Below are positions 27,189-38,820 of a stretch of DNA of 64,000 nt, piece after piece; position 1 is the stretch's first letter, and each line of letters starts with the position of its first letter. This DNA comes from Pseudocolwellia sp. AS88 (GTDB lineage Bacteria > Pseudomonadota > Gammaproteobacteria > Enterobacterales > Alteromonadaceae), in NCBI RefSeq assembly GCF_030551755.1, contig NZ_JAUPEC010000009.1, forward strand, positions 91,746 through 155,745, read 5' to 3'. The translations under genes were made by a program, and so were the position numbers. The notes under the pieces are model-generated. The model made no database searches, was not told where the DNA came from, and saw only the letters and a list, made by a program, of their open reading frames with translations.

Positions 27189-27884
27189 TTAAAGAAGTGA
27201 AGCATTAATACTTTGTAAAACACTATGAGGGTCATCAGCTTTAGTAATTGGGCGCCCTATCACTAAATAATCAACACCAACATCAATCGCTTCTCTCGGT
27301 GTCATTATTCTCTTTTGATCATCCGCAGATGCACCAGCAGGTCTAATACCTGGTGTGACTAATTTAAACTCTTTACCTTGAGTTTGCTTTAATGCTTCAG
27401 CTTCCCATGCAGAACACACAACGCCATCTAAGCCACTATTATTTGCTAAAGTAGCTAATGCCATCACTTGTTCTGCTGGTGTTTTAGTAATACCTAAACC
27501 TAATAAATCATCTTGACCCATGCTAGTTAACACCGTAACACCAATCAATAATGGCGCATCTTGCTTGTACGAAGCTAATGCATCTTTAGCCGCCACCATC
27601 ATTTTTGTACCACCACTGGCATGAACATTTACCATCCACACACCTAAATCAGCAGAAGCACTAACTGCCTTTGCTACCGTATTAGGTATATCATGAAATT
27701 TTAAGTCTAAAAAAACATCAAAACCTTTACCTGTTAATGATTTAACAAATTCAGGACCGAAATAAGTAAACATCTCTTTGCCTACTTTTAGACGACAATC
27801 ACTTGGCTGTACTTTATCAACGAATGATAAAGCATCTGCTTTTTTATCGAAATCTAATGCAACAACAACTTTTGGATCTAACAT
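27189..27884 (-). CDS. pyrF: Orotidine 5'-phosphate decarboxylase
   Basis: 231 residues, normal length. It makes UMP from OMP, the last step of de novo pyrimidine synthesis. The catalytic Lys-Asp cluster is seen in [26 protein letters not shown] and [15 protein letters not shown] form the phosphate-binding end of the barrel. AGGGAA lies upstream of the ATG. It follows lapB on the same strand, the conserved lapA-lapB-pyrF order of gammaproteobacteria. Confidence 0.97.
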   Translation of the reverse strand: MLDPKVVVALDFDKKADALSFVDKVQPSDCRLKVGKEMFTYFGPEFVKSLTGKGFDVFLDLKFHDIPNTVAKAVSASADLGVWMVNVHASGGTKMMVAAKDALASYKQDAPLLIGVTVLTSMGQDDLLGLGITKTPAEQVMALATLANNSGLDGVVCSAWEAEALKQTQGKEFKLVTPGIRPAGASADDQKRIMTPREAIDVGVDYLVIGRPITKADDPHSVLQSINASLL

Positions 27885-28075
27885 GGAGTTCCCTATTCTT
27901 TAATTCTTTCTTCAAACTAACTATAAGGGCTAGTCAATTTACAATAATAAATTAGCTTAATAAAGACTAGGTTCGAAGCTAGTTTCTTCAAGATTGAGGA
28001 AATCGCACGGAGCTGACGCTAGTCAGTGAGTACGGTTGACAATAATATTGATGAAAATAGCAAAGAAACTATTCT

Positions 28076-29242
28076 TTATTCGCCTTCAAGCCCACGCACT
28101 GGTTTCAATTGTTCCCAGTCATGACAAGACGGACAAGACCAATAATGCGTGCTGCTATTGAAACCACAGGTTCTACAACTATATCTATGCTTAAGTTTCA
28201 AATATTCAGAAACCAACTCTTTGATCACATCTAAATGCTCAGTAGATTTTTCTAGTTCTGATTCCGTCATTTGCATTTCAACAAAATGATTGAAGCCACG
28301 AATTGTAGGTCTACGTTTCAAAGCAAGTAAAATAAACTCTTTTGCCTTGGTTAAACTATGATGTTTTTCAAGATAGCTAAGGTATGCAATCAATGCGGTA
28401 GAACTACCAGTCTCTTCATAAACTTTTCGGATAAATTTATAAAACTCTTCTTCTTCACCAAGTTCACTGTAACAGTGATGCATTTTAGTGATAACATCAG
28501 GGAAAAATTCTTTATCTTGTTTATAAATATCACGATAACACTGACAAGCTTCAGCATATTGTTGATGATTCTCGTATATTTGAGCCATCAACCAATTAGC
28601 ACGACACGAATCAGGATCCAGTGTTAATGCTTGCTCTAACAGTTCGATAACTTCGATAAACTCATCTTTTTTCAATGCAACTGTTGCTAGCTCACAATAA
28701 AAGTTAGCCAGATTGTGTTTAAGCTTTTTATCTTTAGTTTTAATAATTGCTTTTTTTAAATTAATACCTCTATCCCAATCTTTAGTCGATTGAAAAATTT
28801 GCATTAAAAAGCTTAATGATTTCAAACCATAAACTTTAGATTTTAACAATTGATCAAACATGTTTTCAGCACGGTCGTATAGACCGGCACTTAAAAAGTC
28901 TTTACCTAACTCAAAAACAGCTTGTTGCTGAGCGCTGTTAGGTAAATGTTTTTGTCTTACTAAATGTTCATGTACTTTCAACGCACGGTCGAGTTCGCCG
29001 CGTCGTCTAAATAAATTTGCCATAGCAAAATGTGCTTCAACAGAGTCATCCTCTACTTTTAAAGCTTCAAGTAAATAGTCAATCGCTTTATCTTGTTGAT
29101 TTGAAAAGAGGTAATTTAAGCCTGTAGAATATTTTATCGATAATTCTTCTTTTTCGGCGTGTACATTTTGTTTGAGGTTGTTGCCTCGCATGAACCAACC
29201 ATAAGCTACAGCTACGGGTAATAATAGAAAAAGCCATTCCAT
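28076..29242 (-). CDS. lapB: Lipopolysaccharide assembly protein B (TPR, rubredoxin-like)
   Basis: 388 residues. One N-terminal membrane anchor (MEWLFLLLPVAVAYGWFMRG) tethers a cytoplasmic array of tetratricopeptide repeats (e.g. AIDYLLEALKVEDDSVEAHFAMANLF). The C-terminus has the rubredoxin-like metal site YSCRTCGF...WSCPSCHDW. In E. coli LapB (YciM) helps FtsH degrade LpxC and so balances LPS and phospholipid synthesis. It is 12 bp downstream of lapA. Confidence 0.95.
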   Translation of the reverse strand: MEWLFLLLPVAVAYGWFMRGNNLKQNVHAEKEELSIKYSTGLNYLFSNQQDKAIDYLLEALKVEDDSVEAHFAMANLFRRRGELDRALKVHEHLVRQKHLPNSAQQQAVFELGKDFLSAGLYDRAENMFDQLLKSKVYGLKSLSFLMQIFQSTKDWDRGINLKKAIIKTKDKKLKHNLANFYCELATVALKKDEFIEVIELLEQALTLDPDSCRANWLMAQIYENHQQYAEACQCYRDIYKQDKEFFPDVITKMHHCYSELGEEEEFYKFIRKVYEETGSSTALIAYLSYLEKHHSLTKAKEFILLALKRRPTIRGFNHFVEMQMTESELEKSTEHLDVIKELVSEYLKLKHRYSCRTCGFNSSTHYWSCPSCHDWEQLKPVRGLEGE

Positions 29243-29254
29243 ATATAATGAATC

Positions 29255-29494
29255 CTACGAGCTATTTTTTGAATTTTTTTTAGGAGAAACTACATTGATT
29301 AATTTCCATAAGAAGCAAAATAATAAGCCAAGTATGAAACCAACAATAGTAAATAAACTAACAGCGGCAGCTACCGATATATCAATTCTTGCGATTAAGT
29401 AATTGAGTGTGAATGTTTGATCATTTTGACTGCCAAACACAAAGGCGATAGCTAAAAAAATGAGGAATAAAATAACAGTTAAATATAAACGCAC
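29255..29494 (-). CDS. lapA: Lipopolysaccharide assembly protein A
   Basis: 79 residues with two membrane helices (YLTVILFLIFLAIAFVFGSQN and an ~AAAVSLFTIVGFILGLLFCF segment) and a short basic cytoplasmic end, as in LapA (YciS, DUF1049). It is encoded directly before lapB. A terminator separates it from ihfB upstream. Confidence 0.92.
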   Translation of the reverse strand: MRLYLTVILFLIFLAIAFVFGSQNDQTFTLNYLIARIDISVAAAVSLFTIVGFILGLLFCFLWKLINVVSPKKNSKNSS

Positions 29495-29527
29495 AATAAA
29501 CTCTTATATTTCTAGTCGATTTAATAT

Positions 29528-29555
29528 AAAAAAAAGGCACGCTAAGTAGCATGCC
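29528..29555 (-). terminator. Terminator after ihfB
   Basis: On the minus strand GGCATGC and GCGTGCC pair (one G-U) around a 6-nt loop and run into eight T residues, about 40 bp after the ihfB stop. Confidence 0.85.
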
Positions 29556-29596
29556 ATTTCATTTGAAAGCAAAGAGTTCAAAACTCTTACAACTTC

Positions 29597-29884
29597 TTAA
29601 GCAATTGAAAGATTAACTCTTTCACGTAACTCTTTACCAGGTTTGAAATGAGGTACATATTTACCCTCAAGTTCAACAGATTCACCTGTTTTAGGATTAC
29701 GACCAACACGCGGTGCACGATAATGTAATGAAAAACTACCAAAACCTCTTATTTCAATACGATCACCCTTTGATAGAGTTTGCGCCATCATTTCAAGAAT
29801 TTCTTTAATCGATTGTTCTACATCTTTAGCTGATAAATGACTTAATTTATCAGTTAATTTCTCAATCAGTTCTGATTTGGTCAT
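29597..29884 (-). CDS. ihfB: Integration host factor subunit beta
   Basis: 95 residues, the exact family size. [33 protein letters not shown] and the DNA-bending arm signature [22 protein letters not shown] identify a DNABII protein, and its position after rpsA identifies the IHF beta subunit. It pairs with IhfA to bend DNA at specific sites. AGGTTAATATG provides the ribosome site. Confidence 0.97.
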   Translation of the reverse strand: MTKSELIEKLTDKLSHLSAKDVEQSIKEILEMMAQTLSKGDRIEIRGFGSFSLHYRAPRVGRNPKTGESVELEGKYVPHFKPGKELRERVNLSIA

Positions 29885-29929
29885 ATTAACCTCCAGTTAT
29901 GATTTAGCTTATGCGCCATTGGATTAGAT

Positions 29930-29958
29930 AAAGGAAAGTATAGACTATACTTTCCTTT
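29930..29958 (-). repeat. Perfect 14-bp palindrome in the rpsA-ihfB gap
   Basis: AAAGGAAAGTATAG and CTATACTTTCCTTT are separated by one base. As RNA it would form a long hairpin between the rpsA stop and the ihfB start. It lacks a long T tail, so attenuation, processing or a protein-binding site are all possible. Confidence 0.6.
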
Positions 29959-29978
29959 AATGCTTATTTTAGTTGTTA

Positions 29979-31646
29979 TTAGCTTTTAGCGTTTTTAAAC
30001 GCTTCTGCCATAGCACTTAAACCAGAAGTATCTTCAGCAGATTGGTTCAATGAATCCATAGCTTCACGCTCGTCTGCTTGGTCTTTAGCTTTGATTGATA
30101 AGCTGATTGTGCGGTTCTTACGATCTACACCAACAAACTTAGTTTCAACACTATCACCTACAGATAATTCAGTTGTCGCATCTTCGATACGTTCACGTGA
30201 AATATCAGCTACACGTAAGTAACCTTCAACGCCTTCAGCTAGTTCAATCTTAGCGCCTTTAGCATCTACTTCAACAACCTTACCATTAACAATAGCACCT
30301 TTTTTGGTGTCTGTCAGATACTGGTTAAACGGATCGTCTTCAGTTTGCTTAACGCCTAAAGAAATACGCTCACGCTCAGGGTCTACTTGTAATACAACAG
30401 CTGAGATTTCATCACCTTTCTTGTATTCACGAACAGCTTCTTCACCGCCAGCCCATGAAATATCAGATAAGTGAACTAAACCGTCAATGCCGCCGTCAAG
30501 ACCAATGAAGATACCAAAGTCAGTGATTGACTTGATCTTACCTGATACTTTATCACCTTTGTTGAAGTTCTTAGCAAACTCTTCCCAAGGGTTCGGGATA
30601 CATTGCTTAAGACCTAGAGAAATACGACGACGTTCTTCGTCAATTTCTAATACCATTACTTCAACAGTATCACCTAAGTTAACAACTTTAGATGGGTGGA
30701 TGTTTTTGTTAGTCCAATCCATTTCAGAAACGTGAACTAAACCTTCAACGCCTTCTTGGATTTCAACAAAACAACCGTAGTCAGTTAAGTTAGTTACGCG
30801 ACCAGAAAGTTTAGCACCTTCAGGGTAACGCTTAGCAATAGCTACCCATGGATCTTCGCCTAACTGCTTCATACCTAATGAAACACGTGTACGTTCACGG
30901 TCAAATTTAAGTACTTTAACTTGGATTTCGTCACCAACATTTACGATTTCGCCTGGGTGCTTAACGCGTTTCCAAGCCATATCTGTAATGTGTAGTAAAC
31001 CGTCAATGCCGCCTAAATCTACGAATGCACCGTAATCAGTAAGGTTCTTAACGATACCTTTAACTTCTAGGCCTTCAGCTAATGACTCTAATAATGCATC
31101 ACGTTCAACACTGCTTTCAGATTCGATAACAGCACGACGAGAAACAACAACGTTATTACGCTTTTGATCAAGCTTAATAACTTTAAATTCTAAATCTTTA
31201 CCTTCAAGGTGAGCTGTATCGCGGATTGGACGAACATCTACTAATGAGCCAGGTAAGAAAGCACGAATGTTGCTAACTTCAACTGTGAAGCCACCTTTAA
31301 CTTTACCGTTGATAACACCGATAACAGTTTCTTTTTCTTCGTATGCTTTTTCAAGCACTTGCCATGCTTCGTGACGTTTTGCTTTTTCACGAGAAAGTAT
31401 TGTTTCACCAAAACCATCATCAGTCGCATCTAACGCTACGTCAATCTCGTCACCAACACTAATTTCAATCTCACCAGCAGTGTTTTTGAATTGGTCGATT
31501 GAGATAACGCTTTCAGATTTTAAACCTGCGTCAACTAAAACGTTGTCTTTATTGATAGCAACCACGGTTCCTTTGATAATAGAACCTGGACGTGTTTCGA
31601 TTTCTTTTAAACTTTCTTCAAAAAGTTGTGCAAAATTTTCAGTCAT
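29979..31646 (-). CDS. rpsA: 30S ribosomal protein S1
   Basis: 555 residues with six S1 OB-fold repeats, e.g. [31 protein letters not shown] and [29 protein letters not shown]1 recruits mRNA to the 30S subunit. The first two repeats bind the ribosome and the later four bind RNA. The cmk-rpsA-ihfB order is conserved in gammaproteobacteria. Codon choice is visibly more regular than in neighbouring accessory genes, as expected of a highly expressed protein. The ~100-bp leader may carry autoregulation, but I cannot fold it here. Confidence 0.98.
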   Translation of the reverse strand: MTENFAQLFEESLKEIETRPGSIIKGTVVAINKDNVLVDAGLKSESVISIDQFKNTAGEIEISVGDEIDVALDATDDGFGETILSREKAKRHEAWQVLEKAYEEKETVIGVINGKVKGGFTVEVSNIRAFLPGSLVDVRPIRDTAHLEGKDLEFKVIKLDQKRNNVVVSRRAVIESESSVERDALLESLAEGLEVKGIVKNLTDYGAFVDLGGIDGLLHITDMAWKRVKHPGEIVNVGDEIQVKVLKFDRERTRVSLGMKQLGEDPWVAIAKRYPEGAKLSGRVTNLTDYGCFVEIQEGVEGLVHVSEMDWTNKNIHPSKVVNLGDTVEVMVLEIDEERRRISLGLKQCIPNPWEEFAKNFNKGDKVSGKIKSITDFGIFIGLDGGIDGLVHLSDISWAGGEEAVREYKKGDEISAVVLQVDPERERISLGVKQTEDDPFNQYLTDTKKGAIVNGKVVEVDAKGAKIELAEGVEGYLRVADISRERIEDATTELSVGDSVETKFVGVDRKNRTISLSIKAKDQADEREAMDSLNQSAEDTSGLSAMAEAFKNAKS

Positions 31647-31745
31647 AATAATTATATGAACTCAGCTTGTAATCCAATCAACATACATGTTTCATGGGGT
31701 TGTTAATAATGCCCAGCGTATCCTTACATTAGGCTTAAAGTAGTA

Positions 31746-32435
31746 TTACGTTGTTTTTTTAGTTAAATTTACTGCAAAAGACAATATTTTATCGACCACG
31801 GCATCTACAGAAATATCTGTAGAATCAATAACTAATGCCCCTTTAGCTGCGATTAATGGTGCAACATCTCTGTTCTGATCTCGCTCATCACGCTGACGTA
31901 TGTCATCTAAAAGGCGCCCGATTTTAACATCTTGCCCTTTATCTTTCAACTGTTTAAATCTTCGCTCTGCTCTTTCTTCGGCACTTGCCGTCAAGAATAT
32001 TTTAACTGCAGCGTCAGCAAAGACGATAGTCCCCATATCTCGTCCATCAGCAACTAAGCCAGGAGAAACTTTAAATGCACGTTGTCTTCTTAATAAAGCT
32101 TCTCTTACTCGAGGAAAAGCAGCAACCTTAGAAGCAAGCTTACCTATTTCTTCGGTACGAATAGTGTCAGTAACATTCTCCCCTTCAAGGATAACTTTAC
32201 TTTCTCCATCACTACTTATTTCAAATTGCACATCTAAATGTGCTGCCATAGGGATCAGCGGTTCTTCTTCAGTTACATCAACTTGATGATAATGAGTCGC
32301 TAAAGCCAAAACGCGGTAAATTGCACCACTATCAAGTAAGTGCCATCCAAGCTTTTCTGCAACTATACGAGCTACAGTGCCTTTACCAGCGCCACTAGGT
32401 CCGTCAATAGTGATTACTGGAACGTTTTGCTGCAT
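31746..32435 (-). CDS. cmk: Cytidylate kinase
   Basis: 229 residues. It phosphorylates CMP and dCMP. The P-loop is [31 protein letters not shown] and the [16 protein letters not shown] lid are characteristic. An ATG seven codons upstream exists at 32456, but AGGAGAAAG sits just before the ATG at 32435, which also matches the family start ([13 protein letters not shown]). It lies between aroA and rpsA in the standard order. Confidence 0.96.
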   Translation of the reverse strand: MQQNVPVITIDGPSGAGKGTVARIVAEKLGWHLLDSGAIYRVLALATHYHQVDVTEEEPLIPMAAHLDVQFEISSDGESKVILEGENVTDTIRTEEIGKLASKVAAFPRVREALLRRQRAFKVSPGLVADGRDMGTIVFADAAVKIFLTASAEERAERRFKQLKDKGQDVKIGRLLDDIRQRDERDQNRDVAPLIAAKGALVIDSTDISVDAVVDKILSFAVNLTKKTT

Positions 32436-32520
32436 ACATCTTTCTCCTAATGTCAAAAATCGGCGTGATTATACGGGATTTCACCCTCTAAATCGCATAA
32501 AATTTTATTTTTTAACGTTT

Positions 32521-33801
32521 CTAGCAAGAAACTTGTGCTAACTTATCAAAATAGTCAGGGAATGTTTTTGCTGTACATTTAGGATCATTAATCGTTACAG
32601 GTGTGTCACTCAATGCAATAAGAGAAAAGCACATAGCAACGCGATGATCATTATAAGTATCTATTTCAGCATGCTTTAATGAAGCTGGTGGAGTTATAGT
32701 AATAAAATCTTCACCTTCTATTACTTCTGCTCCTACTTTTCTAAGCTCTGTTGCCATAGCAGTAAGACGGTCTGTTTCTTTAACACGCCAGTTATAAATG
32801 TTACGAATACTTGTGGTACCTTTGGCAAACAATGCTGTTGTTGCAATTGTCATTGCAGCATCAGGGATATGATTCATATCCATGTCTACAGCAGTAAGTG
32901 GTTTACCTATAACAGTAATTGATTCATCATTCCATTTAACCTCTGCGCCCATTTTTTCGAGAACATCAGCAAAATGCTTATCACCTTGAACGCTTAATCG
33001 ACCTACACCATGTACCGTAATTTCTCCGCCTTTAATCGCACCAGCAGCTAAAAAGTACGATGCTGATGAAGCATCCCCTTCTACCATATATCTATCTAGG
33101 GCTTGGTAAGTTTGATTACCTTGAACTGTAAACGACTGATAATCATTATTTTGCACTTTAATACCAAATCTAGACATAATATCAAGTGTAATATCAATAT
33201 ATGGTTTTGAAACTAAGTCACCCTTAATATCGATATTGGTATCACTTTTCAATAAAGGTGCAACCATTAATATTGCAGTTAAAAACTGGCTAGATATTGA
33301 ACCATCAATGCTTACTGTATTACCTGTTAAAGCTTTGCCAGATATTTTTACTGGTGGATAGTCTTTATTTTCAAGGTATTCGATATCAGCATCTAATTGA
33401 GCTAATGCATCAACTAAATGGCCAATAGGTCTTTCTTTCATTCTTGGTTCGCCAGTTAATACAAATTCTCCTTCACTTGCAGCAAGTGCTGCACATAAAG
33501 GACGCATTGCTGTACCCGCGTTACCTAAATATAATTCTAGTGGCTTATCCGTTTTGAAAAAACCATTATTACCCACTACAGTACATTCTGTACCGCAATC
33601 ACTTAGCGTATACTTAATGCCTAGTGTAGTTAAAGCATTGAGCATATGTTCAATGTCTTCACTAACAAGTAAGTTAGTAATTTTAGTTACACCATTTGCT
33701 AATGCGGCGATTAATAAAGCGCGATTAGATAAGCTTTTTGAACCTGGTAAAAATATTTCACCATTAATTTTTTCAATAGGATTTAATGTTAACTGCTCCA
33801 T
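32521..33801 (-). CDS. aroA: 3-phosphoshikimate 1-carboxyvinyltransferase (EPSP synthase)
   Basis: 426 residues, aligning end to end with the E. coli enzyme from MEQLTLNPI. It joins shikimate 3-phosphate and PEP in chorismate synthesis. [46 protein letters not shown] and [24 protein letters not shown] are the substrate-binding signatures. An upstream in-frame ATG at 33822 exists, but AGGAGA lies 9 nt before 33801. The start is 2 bp from the serC stop, so the two are translationally coupled. Confidence 0.97.
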   Translation of the reverse strand: MEQLTLNPIEKINGEIFLPGSKSLSNRALLIAALANGVTKITNLLVSEDIEHMLNALTTLGIKYTLSDCGTECTVVGNNGFFKTDKPLELYLGNAGTAMRPLCAALAASEGEFVLTGEPRMKERPIGHLVDALAQLDADIEYLENKDYPPVKISGKALTGNTVSIDGSISSQFLTAILMVAPLLKSDTNIDIKGDLVSKPYIDITLDIMSRFGIKVQNNDYQSFTVQGNQTYQALDRYMVEGDASSASYFLAAGAIKGGEITVHGVGRLSVQGDKHFADVLEKMGAEVKWNDESITVIGKPLTAVDMDMNHIPDAAMTIATTALFAKGTTSIRNIYNWRVKETDRLTAMATELRKVGAEVIEGEDFITITPPASLKHAEIDTYNDHRVAMCFSLIALSDTPVTINDPKCTAKTFPDYFDKLAQVSC

Positions 33802-33802
33802 T

Positions 33803-34888
33803 CTATCCATTCTCCTGTGCAAACTTTTTCATGAACGTAACTAATGCTTCTACACCTTCATAAGGCATAGCGTTATATATACTTGCACGCATACCACCTA
33901 CCATACGATGGCCTTTTAAAGCAGTTAAGCCTTGCTCAGCTGATTCAGTTAAAAACTTCTTGTCTAATTCTTCATTGACTAACCAAAAAGGAACATTCAT
34001 GGTGCTACGGAATTCTTTTGCAATTTTATTTTGATAGAAATCGCTTTCATCAATGTAGTTATATAAAAGCTGGGCTTTTTTGGCATTCACTTTTTCAATA
34101 ACGTCAACACCACCTAAGTCAGTTAACCAGTCGAAAACTAGACCTGCTAAGTACCATGCATACGTAGGAGGCGTGTTATACATAGAATCGTTATCAGCTA
34201 ACGTTTTATAATTCATGATGCAAGGTGTCGCTTTAGGAGCATTGCCTAGAAGATCTTCTCTTACAATAACGATAGTTAACCCTGACGGACCTATATTCTT
34301 TTGAGCGCCAGCGTAAATGAGACCAAACTTAGAAACATCAAACTTTCTTGAAAGGATTGTTGACGATAAATCAGCAACTAAAGGTATACCGTTAGTTTCA
34401 GGAAGATCAAAAATTTCTACGCCATCAACTGTCTCATTCGGGCAATAATGTACATAAGCTGCATCAGATGATAAAGGCCATTCCTTCAAAGGAAGAATTG
34501 TTTTTTCATCTTCGGTTTCATGAGTTACATCGATAACATTAACTTCACCAAAATTAGCCGCTTCTGCTGCTGCTGATTTTGACCATGAACCTGAAACGAT
34601 ATAATCAGCTTTTTTACCTGCAGGTAATAAGTTTAAAGGAACTGCAGAAAACTGCCCTCTACCACCACCATGACAAAACAATACTTTATAGTTAGTTGGA
34701 ATATGCATTAATTTTCGCAGTGTCGCTTCAGCTTTGGCTGCAACAGCAATATATTCAGGGCTGCGATGACTCAGTTCCATTACAGAACTACCCATATCGT
34801 TCCAATTAATAAATTCTTGCTGTGCTTTCGTCATTACATCGACAGGCAGCATTGCAGGACCAGCACAAAAGTTATAAACACCAGACAT
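33803..34888 (-). CDS. serC: Phosphoserine aminotransferase
   Basis: 361 residues, PLP-dependent, acting in serine and pyridoxine synthesis. [37 protein letters not shown] and the PLP-lysine segment [19 protein letters not shown] are diagnostic. The C-terminal [19 protein letters not shown] is also typical. serC-aroA-cmk-rpsA forms one minus-strand block behind gyrA, as in many relatives. Confidence 0.97.
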   Translation of the reverse strand: MSGVYNFCAGPAMLPVDVMTKAQQEFINWNDMGSSVMELSHRSPEYIAVAAKAEATLRKLMHIPTNYKVLFCHGGGRGQFSAVPLNLLPAGKKADYIVSGSWSKSAAAEAANFGEVNVIDVTHETEDEKTILPLKEWPLSSDAAYVHYCPNETVDGVEIFDLPETNGIPLVADLSSTILSRKFDVSKFGLIYAGAQKNIGPSGLTIVIVREDLLGNAPKATPCIMNYKTLADNDSMYNTPPTYAWYLAGLVFDWLTDLGGVDVIEKVNAKKAQLLYNYIDESDFYQNKIAKEFRSTMNVPFWLVNEELDKKFLTESAEQGLTALKGHRMVGGMRASIYNAMPYEGVEALVTFMKKFAQENG

Positions 34889-34990
34889 TATAAAATTAAC
34901 CTTTTGAAATTTCGTTATATTAATAGGTATGCAGAATGAATAAATTAAACATACCTATACACTTTATTTTTATTGCCAACTTAAACATAA

Positions 34991-35015
34991 AAAAGAGCGG
35001 TTAAACCGCCCTTTT
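34991..35015 (-). terminator. Terminator after gyrA
   Basis: On the minus strand a 10-bp stem (AAAAGGGCGG with CCGCTCTTTT, one G-U pair) encloses a TTTAA loop and is followed by T residues, 20 bp past the gyrA stop. Confidence 0.85.
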
Positions 35016-35035
35016 ATTTTATTGTATGACAGTTG

Positions 35036-37723
35036 TTATTCTGTATCTTCACCCACTTCGTCAGTTGCCTCACTTTCAGGTGAGTCTACAACTACATCAG
35101 TATTAACTTCTGCTGCTGGAGTTCCTTCTGCAACCGTTCCATCAATAACATCGTCAGATTCGTCAGACTGAATCTCATCAATACGTTGTAATGCAACAAC
35201 TAATTCAGTTTCAGAAGTACGAATAATACGAACACCTTGAGTGTTACGTCCAATAACACTAACTTCGTTTACACGAGTTCGTACTAGAGTGCCGTTATCT
35301 GTGATCAACATAATTTCGTCTTGCTCTTCAACTTGAACAGCACCAACAACTTTACCGTTACGCTCACTCACTTTGATTGATACAACACCTTTAGTTGCAC
35401 GACTCTTAGCTGGGTATTCTTCTAATGCAGTTCGCTTACCAAAACCATTTTCAGTAATAGTTAAGATTGGACCTTCATTGTTTGGAACAATAAGAGAAAC
35501 AACTTTTTCGTCATTTTCTAACTTCATTCCACGAACACCTGTTGCGTTACGACCTACAGGTTTAACAACAAAGTTTTCATCTTCAGGCTTTTTCTTACCT
35601 TCAGTAAAGCGTACCACTTTACCAGCATCAGAAAATAGCATGATGTCGTTATCGCCATTGGTAATATTAACACCGATTAACGTATCGTCTTCACGTAAAT
35701 TAATAGCAATAATACCATTAGCTCTAGGACGAGAGTATTCTGTTAAACGTGTTTTCTTAACAGTACCTGATGCAGTAGCCATAAAGATAAACTTGTCTTC
35801 TTCATATTCGCGTACAGGTAAAATAGCGGTAATTCTTTCATCAGATTCTAAAGGAAGAATATTAACAATTGGACGTCCTCTAGCCGTTCTGCTTGCTAAT
35901 GGTAATTGGAATACTTTAAGCCAATACATTCTGCCTTTGTCTGAGAAACAAAGAATAGTGTCATGCGTGTTAGCAACAAGAAGCCTTTCAATGAAATCTT
36001 CTTCTTTCATCTTAGTAGCAGCTTTACCTTTACCACCACGACGCTGTGCATCGTAATCAGCTAAAACTTGGTACTTAACATAACCTTCGTGAGAAAGTGT
36101 TACAACAACATCTTCTTCAGTGATTAAGTCTTCCATTGATAAATCATGAGAAGCATCAGAAATTTCTGTTCTACGCTCATCACCAAAATCATCACGGATA
36201 ACTTCTAATTCTTCACGAATAACTTCCATCAAACGTGCCGGAGTCGCTAAGATGTGTAATAACTCAGCAATAAGGTCAAGTAACTCTTTATATTCACTTA
36301 AGATCTTCTCGTGTTCTAGACCCGTTAATTTATGTAAACGTAAATCTAAAATAGCTTGAGCTTGAGGAACTGTTAAGAAGTACTTGTTATCTCTAATACC
36401 AAATTCATCTTCAACCCATTCAGGGCGAGCAGCATCATAACCGGCAGCTGAAAGCATTTCTGCCACATTGCCTAATTCCCATCCTTGAGAAACAAGCTTT
36501 TCTTTTGCTTCACTTGGTGTAGGAGATTGCTTGATTAATTCTATGATAGGATCGATATTCGCTAGTGCAATCGATAAACCTTCAAGAATATGTGCTCTTT
36601 CGCGTGCTTTACGTAGCTCGAATATAGTACGACGAGTTACCACTTCACGGCGATGTAGTATAAATGCTTCAAGCATTTCTTTTAGGTTGAATAATTTAGG
36701 CTGACCATTAGTCAATGCCACCATATTTAAACCAAAAGACACCTGCATTTGAGTTAGTTTGAATAGGTTATTTAAAACAACCTCTCCTACCTCACCACGT
36801 TTAATTTCTATAACCATGCGCATGCCGTCTTTATCAGACTCATCACGTAAAGCAGAAATACCTTCTAAACGTTTTTCTTTAACAAGCTCTGCCATTTTTT
36901 CAATTAAGCGGGCTTTGTTAACTTGGTAAGGTAACTCATGAACGATGATAGTTTCTTTACCAGAGTTTTCATCAACTTCTATTTCAGCACGAGCACGGAT
37001 TTTTATTTTTCCGCGACCTGTTCTATAAGCTTCTTGAATACCCGCACGACCACTGATAATACCTGCAGTTGGAAAATCTGGCCCTGGAACATATTCAATC
37101 AATTCTTCTACTGATAAGTCGCTATTTTCGATAAGCGCCAAACAAGCATTAATAACCTCAGTTAAATTATGAGGAGGAATGTTGGTTGCCATACCTACCG
37201 CAATACCTGAAGTACCGTTAACTAATAAGTTAGGGATACGCGTAGGCATTACCGCAGGGATATGTTCAGTACCGTCATAGTTTGGAACAAAATCGACGGT
37301 TTCTTTATCTAAATCAGCAAGAATAGAATGTGCAATTTTCGACATTCTAATTTCGGTATAACGCATTGCAGCAGCTGAATCGCCATCTACAGAACCGAAG
37401 TTACCTTGCCCATCTACCAGCATATACCTTAGTGAAAAAGGTTGCGCCATACGTACAATGGTATCGTATACAGCAGTATCACCATGAGGGTGATATTTAC
37501 CAATTACGTCACCAACAACACGAGCTGATTTTTTATATGGTTTATTGAAGTCATTACCTAGTACGTTCATAGCGAATAAAACGCGACGATGCACTGGTTT
37601 TAATCCATCACGAACATCAGGTAATGCACGGCCTACGATTACGCTCATTGCGTAATCTAAATAGGAGCTTTTTAATTCATCTTCAATATTTATTGGAGAA
37701 ATATTGTTAGCCAAATCGGTCAT
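35036..37723 (-). CDS. gyrA: DNA gyrase subunit A
   Basis: 895 residues. The N-terminal breakage-reunion domain has the active Tyr in [13 protein letters not shown]. The C-terminal beta-pinwheel carries the GyrA box QRRGGKG, needed for DNA wrapping, and ends in an acidic tail. The quinolone-determining region reads [13 protein letters not shown]: position 83 (E. coli numbering coincides) is Thr rather than Ser, and Asp87 is kept. Thr83 is wild type in several genera, so this is not in itself evidence of resistance. The gene is divergent from ubiG across a 379-bp region. Confidence 0.98.
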   Translation of the reverse strand: MTDLANNISPINIEDELKSSYLDYAMSVIVGRALPDVRDGLKPVHRRVLFAMNVLGNDFNKPYKKSARVVGDVIGKYHPHGDTAVYDTIVRMAQPFSLRYMLVDGQGNFGSVDGDSAAAMRYTEIRMSKIAHSILADLDKETVDFVPNYDGTEHIPAVMPTRIPNLLVNGTSGIAVGMATNIPPHNLTEVINACLALIENSDLSVEELIEYVPGPDFPTAGIISGRAGIQEAYRTGRGKIKIRARAEIEVDENSGKETIIVHELPYQVNKARLIEKMAELVKEKRLEGISALRDESDKDGMRMVIEIKRGEVGEVVLNNLFKLTQMQVSFGLNMVALTNGQPKLFNLKEMLEAFILHRREVVTRRTIFELRKARERAHILEGLSIALANIDPIIELIKQSPTPSEAKEKLVSQGWELGNVAEMLSAAGYDAARPEWVEDEFGIRDNKYFLTVPQAQAILDLRLHKLTGLEHEKILSEYKELLDLIAELLHILATPARLMEVIREELEVIRDDFGDERRTEISDASHDLSMEDLITEEDVVVTLSHEGYVKYQVLADYDAQRRGGKGKAATKMKEEDFIERLLVANTHDTILCFSDKGRMYWLKVFQLPLASRTARGRPIVNILPLESDERITAILPVREYEEDKFIFMATASGTVKKTRLTEYSRPRANGIIAINLREDDTLIGVNITNGDNDIMLFSDAGKVVRFTEGKKKPEDENFVVKPVGRNATGVRGMKLENDEKVVSLIVPNNEGPILTITENGFGKRTALEEYPAKSRATKGVVSIKVSERNGKVVGAVQVEEQDEIMLITDNGTLVRTRVNEVSVIGRNTQGVRIIRTSETELVVALQRIDEIQSDESDDVIDGTVAEGTPAAEVNTDVVVDSPESEATDEVGEDTE

Positions 37724-38102
37724 AAATCGATGGTTCCCTTAACTTAGAACAAAATCAGAATTTTCGAAATTATAGTTATAATTAACACGGCATACTAACA
37801 TAAAATTTCACAAGACAATACTGCTTTATCAACCTAGATTTTATTCCAATAAAATTATCGGTTAAATAGTGATAACTCAATGTTTTATAATATAAAAATT
37901 AACGTCTAAAAATGTAGTATATTTGAACAATAAATTGAACATAAATAGCCTCGTTTATATTTCATCCAATCAATTAAAGCTAATCGTATAGATAAATATA
38001 AAAATGACAAATTGAAACAATTAAACGGCTAATCAACTAGGTTTGCATATGATTTTGATTTAGAATCATCTTAATAAAAATATTTAGCTAGAGCCTAATA
38101 AA
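37724..38102. other. Divergent gyrA/ubiG promoter region
   Basis: Very AT-rich. A TATAAT box with a TTAGTA element 18 bp away lies on the gyrA side (minus strand, around 37760-37795). Nothing else is supported. Confidence 0.4.
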
Positions 38103-38813
38103 ATGTCTGATAATGTTAATGTAAATTTTGATGAAATTGAGAAGTTTGAAAAAGTTGCAAGTCAATGGTGGGATCTAACAGGTGACTTTAAACCACTTCA
38201 TCAAATAAACCCTCTTCGTCTTCAGTTTATTATCCAACATATAGAAAATGTTTTTGATAAAAAAATGATAGATGTAGGTTGTGGCGGCGGCATACTAAGT
38301 GAGAGCTTGGCCAAATTAGGTGCTAATGTTACAGGTATTGATATGGGGGAAGAGCCTCTTAATATTGCTAAGCTTCATTCACTAGAATCTAATGTTAAAG
38401 TTGACTATCAAAAAATTACTGCTGAAGAAAAAGCTTTACAATGTCCAGAAACATTTGATGTTGTTACTTGTATGGAGATGTTAGAACACGTTCCTGACCC
38501 AGCTTCGATAATTGCTGCATGTGCAAGTATGGTTAAACCCAATGGCTTTGTTTTCTTTTCAACATTGAACAAATCAATTATGTCTTACCTAATGGCTATA
38601 ATAGCAGCTGAAAAAGTGCTTAAGATAGTTCCTGATGGCACACATGATCACAAATCATTCATTCGCCCTTCTACATTAATTGCATGGGCTGAAGAAAATA
38701 ACTTAAAGTGCATTGATACCGCTGGTATTCATTACAACCCAATAACAGAAAACCATAAGTTAACTTCAAACCTAGATGTTAATTACATCTTATGTTTTCA
38801 AAAGGTGAGCTAG
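38103..38813 (+). CDS. ubiG: Ubiquinone biosynthesis O-methyltransferase
   Basis: 236 residues. This SAM-dependent enzyme performs both O-methylations of ubiquinone synthesis. NVDFDEIEKFEKVASQWWD-type N-terminus, the SAM motif MIDVGCGGGILSESLAKLGANVTGID and CMEMLEHVPDP are characteristic, as is DHKSFIRPSTL. It is followed 7 bp later by a HAD phosphatase gene, a conserved pairing. Confidence 0.96.
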   Translation: MSDNVNVNFDEIEKFEKVASQWWDLTGDFKPLHQINPLRLQFIIQHIENVFDKKMIDVGCGGGILSESLAKLGANVTGIDMGEEPLNIAKLHSLESNVKVDYQKITAEEKALQCPETFDVVTCMEMLEHVPDPASIIAACASMVKPNGFVFFSTLNKSIMSYLMAIIAAEKVLKIVPDGTHDHKSFIRPSTLIAWAEENNLKCIDTAGIHYNPITENHKLTSNLDVNYILCFQKVS

Positions 38814-38820
38814 ATAACTT

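Noticed and set aside
35036..37723. Quinolone-resistance mutation in gyrA
   Set aside because: Thr83 is the normal residue in several genera, and no comparison strain is available here.
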